64,000 bases of DNA from Daldinia sp. FL1419. Its lineage: Eukaryota; Ascomycota; Sordariomycetes; Xylariales; Hypoxylaceae. Where the stretch lies: positions 62,001 to 126,000 of the forward strand of contig MU623368.1 in the NCBI GenBank assembly GCA_025201765.1, in the 5' to 3' direction. The first letter of the stretch is position 1; every line of letters begins with the position of its first letter. Below the pieces are notes generated by a model. It ran no database searches. It was given only the letters and a program-made list of their open reading frames with translations, and was not told the DNA's origin. Of this stretch, positions 11,621 to 21,564 are shown piece after piece. The position numbers were made by a program, and so were the translations under genes.

Positions 11621-12925
11621 TTATTCATCATCCTCCATCAGTGCGAGAAGTTCGGCTTCTTCGTCCGCTGTCATAACACCCTTTGCGGGCTCTGGCGGAG
11701 TTTCGTTGTTGACCCCCTCATCCTCCCTCTCCTTATTGATCTTATCGAGTTCGGCCTGGCTGAGCGGCCATGTCCTTACAGTCCCGTCGATAGACACTGA
11801 AACGACTCGCCTGCCTGCGTCAAGAATAACTAAATCGGTAACCTCATCGTAGTGACCCCTGAGTGTACTGTATAGTTTCCCGGATGAACGGCTCCAAACT
11901 TTGACGTCTTCATCTCGACCAGCAGTGATGACCCACTGGTCCGTTACAGCAACGGCCCGTACGTGATCGCCGTGACGAACTGAATCGTCAGTAGTGAATC
12001 CTTTGAGGCGCGATAAGCATTTCGCTGTGCCGTCGCCGCTCGATGTCCATAGGTCAACTTCTGCGCTTTCCGAATCAAATGCCACTTTATATACCGTAGT
12101 ATCGTGTTCCAATATAGTATGACGAACCGCTCCAGGCTCATCCGGAGAGGCTTCTTTAATTTGCTCGACACCATCAAGGCGGATACGCCATCGACGGATA
12201 TGAGGATCACTACTAGCACTGACAAGTATGACTTCGTCAGGTCCTGATTGCACTGGGTCAACGACGAGATCTTGAATAGCCATCATTGACACGGCCTGGT
12301 CTTGTAACACATGAAGTCGAGAGCCGGTTTCGAGATCCCATACAATAATCTTCTTGTCCGCGCCGCCGCTGATTAGTATGTCCTTTCCTCCAATCTTGGC
12401 GGTCACAACGGCCTTAACAAAGTCTGAGTGACCATCATATTTGCGACCAGGAGTCTTCGAGACCAGATCCCACGTCCAAACATTCTTATCCCAAGAACCG
12501 GCAAAGAGTGTTTTGTTGCCGGGTCCACCAACAGCAACACAAGTTACCGGTGCTAAAGGACCTCGGAACGCTTGCTTGGTATCCCCTGACTGCAGTTGCT
12601 GAATTAACACATTTTGATTTTATTGATGTATCTTTATTGTATCTTTATTATGTGAACTTACGTCGACGTTTACTCTACGGACCGATCCGGCGGACTCGGC
12701 AACCAGTACTGAGGATGGATCGGTGGGGTCCGATATGGCAGCTAACAGCTTCGATTTCAGGGCGATAGGGTTGCCATTCTTGTTACCAGCTTTTGCGGCA
12801 CGCCTTTCCCTCTTGGCTTGCTCGGCACTGTGAAAATATGGTTAAAATAGACGGAAGGGTAACAGATTCTACGGTGTAACATACTCGGTCTGGAAGAACT
12901 GGTCCGGGGATGTTCCCTTGTTCAT
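11621..12925 (-). CDS. WD40-repeat protein conserved in fungi
   Basis: Three exons: 12925-12885, 12827-12662 and 12598-11621 (or 12589-11621). Introns use GTATG...CAG and GTAAGT...CAG. The product has 394 or 391 residues, depending on which of two acceptors nine bases apart is used. A short N-terminal helix (MNKGTSPDQFFQTDAEQAKR) precedes a beta-propeller. WD-type blades are visible as SWDKNVWTWDL, GGADKKIIVWDL, SGDGTAKCLS, AGRDEDVKVWSR and SIDGTVRTWPL. The C-terminus is an acidic tail (TADEEAELLALMEDDE). Such a propeller is a protein-interaction scaffold; I do not recognise the exact orthologue. It is divergently placed with CTF4 over 674 bp, so the two could share regulation. Confidence 0.9.
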
Positions 12926-13599
12926 GGTGACGAGTGATGAAGAGTTAATAATAATAATATTTAGGGGGTTGTTGGATAATATATTTTCGGAGTATTTTTA
13001 AGGACTCAAAGGTATTCGGGGTACAGCGTCTTCCAGGTCGACACAAAACAACATGCACTTATTCAAAGTATATCTTGCCTACAATTTTATAATATTTTTT
13101 TTATTTGGTTGCCTACGTAGGCAACCAGATTTATATTACTAGTACTCCTGCTAGATATTCGCCCTCTTATGTAAAATCTACATGTACCTTGAAATGGAAA
13201 ATGCGACGGAGTATTTGGAAGAAATGGCATTGGTGCACAATGTAGGTACCTAGACGTATTACTGCTTTATCGCTTTATCGCGTTAGAGCTAAGAAGCCAA
13301 GAAGCCAAGAAGCTGAGAAGTCGACATTGGAGATTTGGAGAAAGGTGGGGTCTAAAGAAAGAAAAGAAACAGAGCACTGGCCACGCTAAGAGAGGGGCAT
13401 CCCTGTTCACTCTAAAATCTCCCTAAACGCGGTTTCCTTAATGGAATTGTCCACACGCGACGCGTTTTCCGCCGTGTACGTTTTCCACTATCCATCTTAA
13501 CTCATACCAATTTAATTCAATTTTTATGCCCACTCTCACTTTTTTCCCTCTTCGACTGTTGATGTCGTTTAAACCGGAGTGAGAGGTAAAGATATAAAA
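12926..13599. promoter_or_regulatory. Divergent promoter region between two WD40 genes
   Basis: 674 bp between the two start codons. It is AT-rich near the WD40 gene and CT-rich near CTF4. An ACGCGT box sits 135 bp upstream of the CTF4 start. No ORF of interest. Confidence 0.7.
13460..13465. promoter_or_regulatory. MluI cell-cycle box (ACGCGT) upstream of CTF4
   Basis: The perfect hexamer ACGCGT is embedded in a CGCG-rich stretch (CACACGCGACGCGTTTTCC). In yeasts this MCB element binds MBF (Mbp1/Swi6-type factors) and drives G1/S transcription of replication genes. Its place before a replisome gene fits that role; binding here is inferred. Confidence 0.6.
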
Positions 13600-16173
13600 A
13601 TGGCATCGACAGCACCCTTTCGTCCTCGAGCGAGGCCGGCTCATACTCAGGGTCCAACCCACTGCGCTTATACTCCTGACGGTTCTAAGCTGGTGACCGT
13701 TGGTTCGAATAATACGATCCGATTATACAAGACGGGTTTCGACGGTGAACCTATCAATATCGACGATTGCCAAGAACAAAATCTTAGCGTAGATGCTTCC
13801 AATGATTTCTTCGTTGTCGGTTCTGAGGATGGCATGGTCAGCCTCTATTCCATACCCGATGCCACCTTCGATAAGTTTCTGCTTCGAGGTTCTCTTCCCA
13901 TCCGAGATGTTGCACTCTCGCCCGACTCGAAATGGTGCGCCGTTGCCAGCGACGAATTGACTGTGAAACTCGTCCGAACCGACGATATTGGCCAAATCCG
14001 CCACTTAAAGGAGCATAACAAGCCTACGAAACACCTCGCTTTCGACACCAAAGGGTCGACCGTTACGCTGGCTTGTACCGACGGAATTGTATACGTGTAC
14101 TCGATATCCTCTGGTGAGCCGGAACTTATAAAAAAGGTGGACGGCGTCATTGGCGTGCTAGATACCGAGTCAGAAGTCAGTTCAGAGATCGCGTGGCATC
14201 CTGATGGGCGTGCCTTTGCTGTCCCGACCCCAACCAGAGACATCCAAGTTATCTCCAAGAATGACTGGGAAAAGCAACGAATATTTTCCAACGGTCATAA
14301 TGGTGAGGTTACCGCATTGGCTTGGTCGCCAAATGGTGCCATACTGGCTTCCGCTGGCAAAGACAAGAGGATACTGTTATGGGAGACCAAGACCCAGAGC
14401 GTTATTGCCAGGCTCGACTACGCCAACGTGATAGATATAGCGTGGCACCCTAAAGATAATCTGGCGTCATTTACCAACTCGGACGGCGAGGTTTACATTC
14501 ATCCAGACTTCGTACCGGAGCAGTTCGTATCCCTATTAAAGCTTGAAAGGCAACCCGCCCCTTTCATACACGACCCCTTGTCGGAAATTGGAGCCAATGC
14601 TAGGAGGCCTGTAGAAAAGGCCCTACCGGTGCTGAACCGAAGGAATAGGGAGGGAAGTTATGACTCTCTTATGGATGGCCCAATGGAAGAGGATGATGAC
14701 TTTGTTGTAGATGACGACGGAGCTGGTTATGTGATTAACGGAAATGGGAAACGTATGCACGATGATATCGACGTCTTTGGAGAACCGGTGAGCAAGCGTC
14801 CTCACGTTGAGCCGGAATACCACGAAGCTTTCCAACCTGGATCGACGCCGTGGCGAGGCAATCGAAAATACCTTTGCCTAAATCTTATCGGATTTGTTTG
14901 GACGATAGACCAGGATGGGCATAATACAGTTACTGTAGAATTTTACGATCACGAATTCCACAGGGATTTTCATTTTACGGACACATTTTTGTACGATAAG
15001 GCTTGCTTAACAGAGAACGGCACTCTGTTCTCTTGCCCGCCCAAGGATGATACTCCAGCAACAATCTTCTATAGACCTCATGAGACGTGGACAAATCGTA
15101 CCGATTGGAGGACACAGTTACCAAAAGGAGAAGCCGTTCTGGCTATGTCACTAAGTGACTCTTTTGTAACCGTCACAACTACTGCAAACTACGTTCGAGT
15201 CTACACACTTTTCGGTATTCCTTACAAGGTCTATCGACCAAAGAGCACTCCGATGGTTACCTGCACGAGCTGGAGAGACTACGTGATGACAATCGGCAAC
15301 GGCCCTGTTGGCGCGGATGGGCATTCTAGACTTCTGTACACCATCGAGAACGTAAAGAGGGATGAGATCTGTCAAAACGAAGACACAGTAGCGCTTCCAG
15401 AGGGTGCAACCTTAAAGAGCGTCTTCTTCTCTGACAACGGCGTAAGTAAACTAACTCCATTACTGTAGCTAGTACTGACTAGATAATAGGATCCGTGTAT
15501 TTACGATTCTACGGGAACTCTCTTGACATTATTACACTGGCGCCAACCATCAAGAGCCTCCTGGATACCACTCCTGGATACTAAGCTTCTCCCACGTCTT
15601 GCTTCAGGTCGGAAGAAAGAAACTTATTTCCCTATTGCGGTTGCAGATGACAAGTTCCACTGCATCATCCTCAAGGGTGGCGATCAATACCCCTACTTCC
15701 CGCGCCCTCTTCTCTCCGAGTTTGACTTCTCTATCCCTCTCACCTCGGAGCCGCCCAAGCCGCCCAAGCAGAAGAACCCAGATGCCATGGATGAGGACGG
15801 TGCTCTTGAAGCCGACGACGAAGACTCAGAGTCGCGCAAATTGGAGCAGCAGTTCTTGCTCAAGGGCATCGCAGCAGCACAGTTGCAGGATCTTGCAGAT
15901 TCAACGAGCGGTAGCCATACACAACGGTCGAACCTCGCGCGCCTCGAACTCGAAATCGACAAGACCCTCTTACAACTCTTGGCCATCGAGTGTCGCGAGG
16001 GCGAGGATCGTGGTATGCGCGCTCTAGAGATTGTCGAGCTCATGCGCGACCGTACCGGACGTATGGTGGAAGCTGCAGGTAAGGTTGCTGAACGCTACGG
16101 AAGATCCATCTTGGGAGAAAAGATACGGGAAGTGGGCGAGCGCAGGGTTAACGCTATGGACGACGACTTTTGA
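13600..16173 (+). CDS. ctf4: Ctf4/And-1/SepB replisome and sister-chromatid cohesion factor
   Basis: Two exons, 13600-15441 and 15490-16173, with a 48-nt intron (GTAAGT...TAG, CTAAC branch). The product has 841 residues, normal for fungal Ctf4/SepB. An in-frame GTG lies 21 bases upstream, but the first ATG is at 13600 in a good context. Residues 1 to about 330 form a WD40 propeller (for example LVTVGSNNTIRLYK, LAWSPNGAILASAGKDKRILLWE). An acidic linker (MEEDDDFVVDDD) follows near residue 365. Residues about 430-700 match the Mcl1/Ctf4 middle propeller (KYLCLNLIGFVWTIDQDGHN). A C-terminal helical bundle follows; no HMG box is seen, as in other fungi. By family knowledge it is a homotrimeric hub linking CMG helicase (via GINS) to DNA polymerase alpha in the nucleus. 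Divergent to the WD40 gene. Confidence 0.96.
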
Positions 16174-19100
16174 GATTCTGGTTTGCATTTGAGTTATGCC
16201 CGGCGTTTCAAGGATTGCTCTGCTACGAAAGCGGCCTAGGGAATGTAGAATTTTGGGGTACGAGTATATGCATACCTATACTACATAATGCCTGGACCTA
16301 ACGGTTGGGAGAGTTGAGTATATTAAACGTAATCTGGACTATCCCTTGAGTATGCTATGCCGTCGATGCTGGTGGACGGCGTTCGATACGCAGACCTTAC
16401 GGTATCAGTGAGATCTTGCGAGATGATCCTATAGTTAAACGATTTGTTAAACTTATGTCTATATACGTACGTACCTAGGTATAGTTATACCCTATCGAAC
16501 TAAATCTTAGTTGGCTATGGTATAACTAGGTAGCTATTAAGTGTATATGATTTCTAGTGAGCTCTAAAGACTTTCGTGCTTCCGGTTTAAAGGCTAGGTA
16601 GATAACTGTATCTATTCCGACGCTCACGATGGCCCCAACCGGCAGTGGCCGCATATCCGCACAGGCTTAACAGCAGCGGTATTTCAGGGTTGATCCGCTA
16701 ACATGCATCGCAGTATTACCTGAAACTTCCAACAACGCTTCGAGTCAGACCCACGAATATCACGATCGCGATATATCATACCGTGGTTAATAAATCGAGG
16801 GTTTGTCTTTAATATAACAAGACTAGGAGCTTTTCGTAGTCAATGAAGATCTGGATTTCGATATATTAAGTCCGAGTAATCATGAGGTAATTGTCGAAAT
16901 GCGGAATTTCCCACTGGAAGGTTCCGCGATGCGAGCTTCGCTAACGTCTATTTTGCTTTTTCTTTTTCTTTTTTTTTTTTTTTGCTTTTTTCGTCCCCGG
17001 AACTTGGCGCTTCATAATACCGTTTGCCATCGAAAACGGCAGTTAAACCCGAGTAGTACGAGCCGGGTGCGAATCCCTCCCCAACAGAGTCGTAGCAGGC
17101 CAACTGTCGAGCGAGTTGTATACGAGAATGAAGGAATCGTTACTTATTACCCTACGCGGGCGCCGGGTGTCTGGCCAGGGGTCACCGACAGGGCTTGCTC
17201 AACTGCTACGTTAGGGATGAGGAGCCTTGGATACGCATTATTGGACCTATTTATATGCTGTATTGTAGTGTATGTATTGTACACGCCAGTAGTATTGTAC
17301 AATACCCTGGAGATGTCGTCTACCTACCTAGCTAGCCCGCCGCCTTTGGAGTTTGATAGTCGGCGTAGTTAGTTAGGAGTAACTACGTCTTTCTGTACAC
17401 GGCTAAGGGAACTCTTGCATAGAATCAGGTACCTTAGTTATATACTAGGCACTTTTAGATGCAAATATGATTGGCACGATCGATGAAACTATTGAAATTC
17501 TATGGAAACATTCTATTCGGAATACAACTACCTTCTATCTTGATACAACGCTCGCGTAGCACCGCGGCGACGGTGGAATCGGGGAGGGGCAGGGTTAAAC
17601 CAGCGTCCCTCAGCTATAGAAGGGTAGGACGAAGTCGAGGTAAAGGCCCGATGGAGAAACCAATAGTCGGCACGGCGATGGTGACGGGCTCTACTTGTCC
17701 ATTCGCCATGTTTCAAGCCGACGAACTAGACTCTGGAGTCGTGGGAATTCTGCGTCTGCGTAATGGCGTCGCAGCCATGCGGTCTCGGTCGTACTTTGAC
17801 CTAGCCTACATCGTTACCGTCTTACACGAATCCGCTGAATACCGATATCTCCAAATAGCTGCAGATCTATTGCAGAAACTTGCTGCATAGAAGGCTGTCG
17901 TGACTCGGCTTGTCCGACTGGGGCCAGCCTTATTCTACATAATATAATGAGCTATGCAAGTCAACGTTGACTTTTGATTCCGAAATAATTATTGTGAACA
18001 TCGTAAGCCTCGGTATTCGTTTGGTATGATATAGAAAATAGTTTCAGAGCAGTACGACTTCGATACAAGAGTCCATTCAGTCCAGTAGGTATGCGTAGCC
18101 TTGCTGATACATAATCAGGACAAACATACATTGCTACAGCTTGGTTGAACCGGGAACTCGACTCAGCAGGATCTGCATCCTCACGTTAGTCCGTTGGTCG
18201 GGGCGTTCACGATGCATTATCTTCATAGTAAAAAGAAAAAAGAAAAAGAAAAACACACACACACACGCATGCACACACAAACTAGACCAACCCTCACTTA
18301 CAATGTTGATAAGTCAGATTATAGATTACACAAACAAGTCCTGATCCCGTCTATACTCGTCCACGGTAACCAGCCCATCCACACATCAATGTAATAATAA
18401 TATAACAATGATGATGATAGTAATAATCATTATTTCAGCCAAGCCGTCAGTATTCTCGAAAACACTGCGCCACTTCCAAGTACCACTGCACCAAACGCTC
18501 CCAACATACATGACACGACATACCCGCATACATAATCTATCCTCCTACACTCTCACAAGAAGAATCTCGCATAGACTTAACGTAGGTATAACTACAGTAT
18601 ATAGAAGTAAAAAAACAACAACGTAGCGGTATACCTATATACCCAGCTGATTGGACAAATTAATATCCAGCCCACGTTTTCCCACCACCGCTACCGCCAT
18701 CATCATCGTCGGCGAGGATCATAGCCAAGACCCGCGTCCCGCCCCCATCCCCATACATGCAGAAACAGGGATCCACCGAGTTAGCAAACCTCCGTCCCAC
18801 GATCCCTTCCGCGCCATCTGTAAATCAGGTTAGTCGCCCGGCCGTCTGACGGCATCTGAGATGGTGCGTGCAGAAGAGCCCAAGCCCACACGCCACCTTT
18901 CCTTTCTTTCGTCCGTTTGTTCTATCTTGGAGCCCTTTGCATCGGCGGTAGGTAGGTAGGTGGGTAGGTAAGTAAGTAAGTGAGGCTTGCCGATCCTCGG
19001 GTGCACGCAAGGGGAACTTTGGTCGCGCTCGGGCAGAGGATCTGTATAGGATGGATGTGTTTGCAGCCGGGCGAGTTGCAAACACGGCACAGCGCAGCAC

Positions 19101-19304
19101 AGCACGGCACAGCGCAGCACAGCACGGCACAGCATCCTTCGGTTTAAAAGGACTAGGCCACCCGGTCTTGCCTACCTGCCTACGTATTGACAGGGCTAAT
19201 GATAGCGAGGCGATGAGGTGGTAAGGAAAAACAGCGAGATCGGGTCACAAATGGTCGTCAACTCCGGAGCTTTGGTATAAAGACAGCTTTTGGTAGCTGC
19301 AAAT
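16174..19304. other. Intergenic region, 3.1 kb
   Basis: No gene I can support. It contains a long T-run (about 16962-16983), a purine/CA-rich tract (about 18227-18280) and a GC-rich minisatellite at 19083-19133. A 139-codon ORF at 17471-17890 is the most protein-like candidate, but it shows no domain, no homology I recognise and no intron support. The last part is the presumed promoter of the 7TM gene, with a TATAAAG at 19276-19282 unusually close to the ATG. Confidence 0.5.
19083..19133. repeat. 20-bp GC-rich tandem repeat, 2.5 copies
   Basis: Unit CACGGCACAGCGCAGCACAG, two identical copies plus ten bases of a third. The unit itself is built from shorter CAGCACAG-like repeats. It lies about 170 bp upstream of the 7TM gene start. 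Confidence 0.9.
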
Positions 19305-20865
19305 ATGGCGGCTGGCAATGATAATTCCATGGAGTTCATCCTCCAGACGACGGCGTACGATAACTCGCACGAGCCGCGGCCGACGTTTAACAACCGGGCT
19401 CATGTGTACGGCTTGGTCATCTCGTTTATGGTGAGGATTGTTCCCCGACGTAATATCAGCTGGTCATTTACTAACTGGGCTGATACAGGTCGTCTCTTAT
19501 ATATGTGTAATATTGAGGATATACACACGGATTAAGCTGCGATGTCTGGGCTGGGACGATTTATTCGTGGTACTCTGTAGAGTAGGTCATATGACGGAAC
19601 AGCTTTTCAAGAGGACGTCGTGTTGACTGTCGAGTACAGATATCAGCTACCGTCGGCTCGATATTTTTGTGTCTCTGTAAGACATCATCTCCCTCTCATC
19701 CCGAGTGAGAATGACCAGCTAACTAAGATCAAGCACTGAACACTGGGTTTGGCGAACATATCAGAACACTCAACTACGAGACCTTCGTCTCCTTCCAACA
19801 AGCAAGCTCCCCCTCCCCCGTCCCATACACCTCCATCACGCCCATACTAACACCCCTCAGAAATTCTACGTCTGTCTAGCAACCTACACCATATCCACCA
19901 CCCTCGTCAAGCTCTGTCTGCTGGTGCAATACCTACGCATCTTCGAGCCCTGGTCCCGGGCTCGCTCCGTCTGCTGGGTTAGTCTAATCGTCGCCTCTGT
20001 CTGGGGCACCGCATTCTCCTTCATCGCGCTATTCCCCTGCTTCCCCGTCTCCGGGTTCTGGAACTGGAAGTCAGCCGCGCGGTGCTACGGCTTCGGCTCC
20101 AGGGTCCCGAGAGAGCTGGCGGGGACTTTCGTCGGACACAACGCGTCGAATGCGGTTCTGGATGCCGTGGTACTGTCTATTCCCGTCCCGCTGTATTTTA
20201 GGAAAACGACGGCGTGGAAGCAGAGGCTGGGAATAGGGATTCTTTTGATTCTCGGTGTTTGGTACGTTCGCCCCTCCAAAAACACCTCCCTCCCGATCCC
20301 AAAGCCCACCTCCTAACCCCCCACCTCCCACAGCGTAAACCTCATCAGCCTCTGGCGTCTCCAAACCATCGTCGCCACCCGAGCCGGCACGCACCCGGTC
20401 CTCGACCCGACATGGTACACGCCCGAGAGCATCATCCTCGCCGCTCTCGAAGTCGACCTGGCCAGCATATGCGCCTCGATCCCGACCTTCTGGCCCACCC
20501 TCGCGAAATCCTTCCTCAACAAGATCTTCATCACCCAAGAAGTCCACATCACGCACCAGCACCGCCGCCTCTCCTCCCCCCCCACCACCACCAACTTCGA
20601 CCTGCAGCTCTCCTTCCTGCGCGGGCCCCACGCGCCCAAGGCCCACGCGACGCACTACCGGGATGACTTCGTCCTGAGCACCGTCGTGCCCTCGAACATG
20701 GTAGACTGCAGCAGCGAGAAGAACGGCGGCGGCGAGAGCGACAGGGACCCAGAGGCCCGCGGCGGGTCCCAGGTGCGGTCCGAGGGGCGCCGGGGCTTCA
20801 AGCGCGAGTGTGAGCGCTTGAGGCTTGCGGCGGTGGAGAGTAATAGTACTGGGAAAACGTATTAA
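19305..20865 (+). CDS. Rhodopsin-domain integral membrane protein (PTH11/SAT4-like, no CFEM)
   Basis: Six exons: 19305-19430, 19489-19581, 19640-19676, 19734-19801, 19861-20261 and 20334-20865, encoding 418 residues. Introns are 57-72 nt with clear branch sites (CTAAC, GCTAAC, ACTAAC, CCTAAC); intron 4 appears to be GC-AG. The N-terminal tail is short. Seven hydrophobic segments follow (VYGLVISFM+VVSYICVIL; GWDDLFVVL; the ISATVGSIFLCLS segment; FYVCLATYTISTTLVKLCLL; VSLIVASVWGTAFSFIALF; a segment after AVLDAVVLSIPVPL; LGIGILLILGVCVNLISL). The RIYTRIKLR-then-GWDD motif is a hallmark of this fungal family. The cytoplasmic C-tail is long, hydrophilic and Ser/Arg-rich. Relatives include putative sensors of surface or ligand cues; the ligand is unknown. 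An alternative TTG start 15 bases upstream is unlikely. Confidence 0.87.
19802..19860 (+). other. Probable GC-AG intron in the 7TM gene
   Basis: 59-nt intron beginning GCAAGC and ending CCTCAG, with a perfect ACTAAC branch site 8-13 nt from the acceptor. Splicing joins FVSFQQ to KFYVCLATYT, the family-typical start of the next membrane segment. No GT donor nearby gives the same frame and sequence. Confidence 0.75.
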
Positions 20866-21564
20866 TAACGATAGCGAAGAAAACAAATAAATAAAAACTG
20901 GTTCTGGGTTTATGATAACGGGGTTGAATTACTTGGGATAGGGTTTAGGGACTAGAACGGGGATAAATGTTGCGTTAGGCGCATTGCTATTTTGAAGATA
21001 CCCCTGAATTGATATTTTTAACGAGTCTATTCCACCCCGGATTTATGTACTCTCGTCTTTGTACCTGTAAGCTTAAGAACATACGCGCCTTTACACTAGC
21101 GAAACTCCTCGGTGCAGGTACGAAAAGATGGAAGGTGCGAGGCACTGTGTAGAAGTATAAAAGCCCTTCTGGGGAGTCTTCCCCATTTACAATTCTTCAG
21201 GAATCAACACACTTATCTTTTCCCTCTCTTTATCTATGTTATACTAGTTATAAGATTCTTTCTACCATACTCCCCTATCCGCGCAAGCCTCTAGTTTTCC
21301 CCGCCACGTCAAAAACGTACCAGAAATTCATAGGATGATTCCCACGACGACATATCTATACAATATAATGTATACCTCTAAGTCTATTACCCCTACCCGT
21401 ACACTTCCCATTCATGACTGTAGGTTTTTCTATCCTTCCAACTCAAACCCAACCCACGCTTCATTACCCCCCCAAGTAAGTTAAAACGTTCATCCGGCCT
21501 CGCAGTCAAATTAAAGGTAAAAATTCGTATCCCGTCATAGCCATTACCCCATGCCTCCTTACTC
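20866..21564. other. Intergenic region between convergent 7TM and ABC transporter genes
   Basis: 3' flanks of both genes. It holds one copy of a repeated promoter-like module at 21110-21236 and no other supportable feature. Confidence 0.6.
21110..21236 (+). repeat. Promoter-like repeat module, copy A
   Basis: About 127 bp, clearly similar over its length to the tandem copies at 33391 and 33519. Shared parts in order: GGTGCAGGTACGA start, AGTATAAAAGCC (TATA-box-like, TATAAAAG from 21156), the inverted repeat GGGGAGTCTTCCCC, TTCAGGAATCAACACACTTATC and a CT-rich end. It carries a TTCnnGAA heat-shock-element-like core. There is no gene directly downstream. Confidence 0.8.

Noticed and set aside
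16899..17372. 157-codon plus-strand ORF
   Set aside because: Its hydrophobic N-terminus is only a translated T-run; the rest has no domain.
17471..17890. 139-codon plus-strand ORF
   Set aside because: No domain, no splice-linked extension and an overlapping ORF on the other strand; not enough to call a gene.
20071..20886. 271-codon minus-strand ORF opposite the 7TM gene
   Set aside because: It arises from GC-rich, C-ending codons of the real gene; translation is low-complexity Gly/Val/Glu and crosses its introns.
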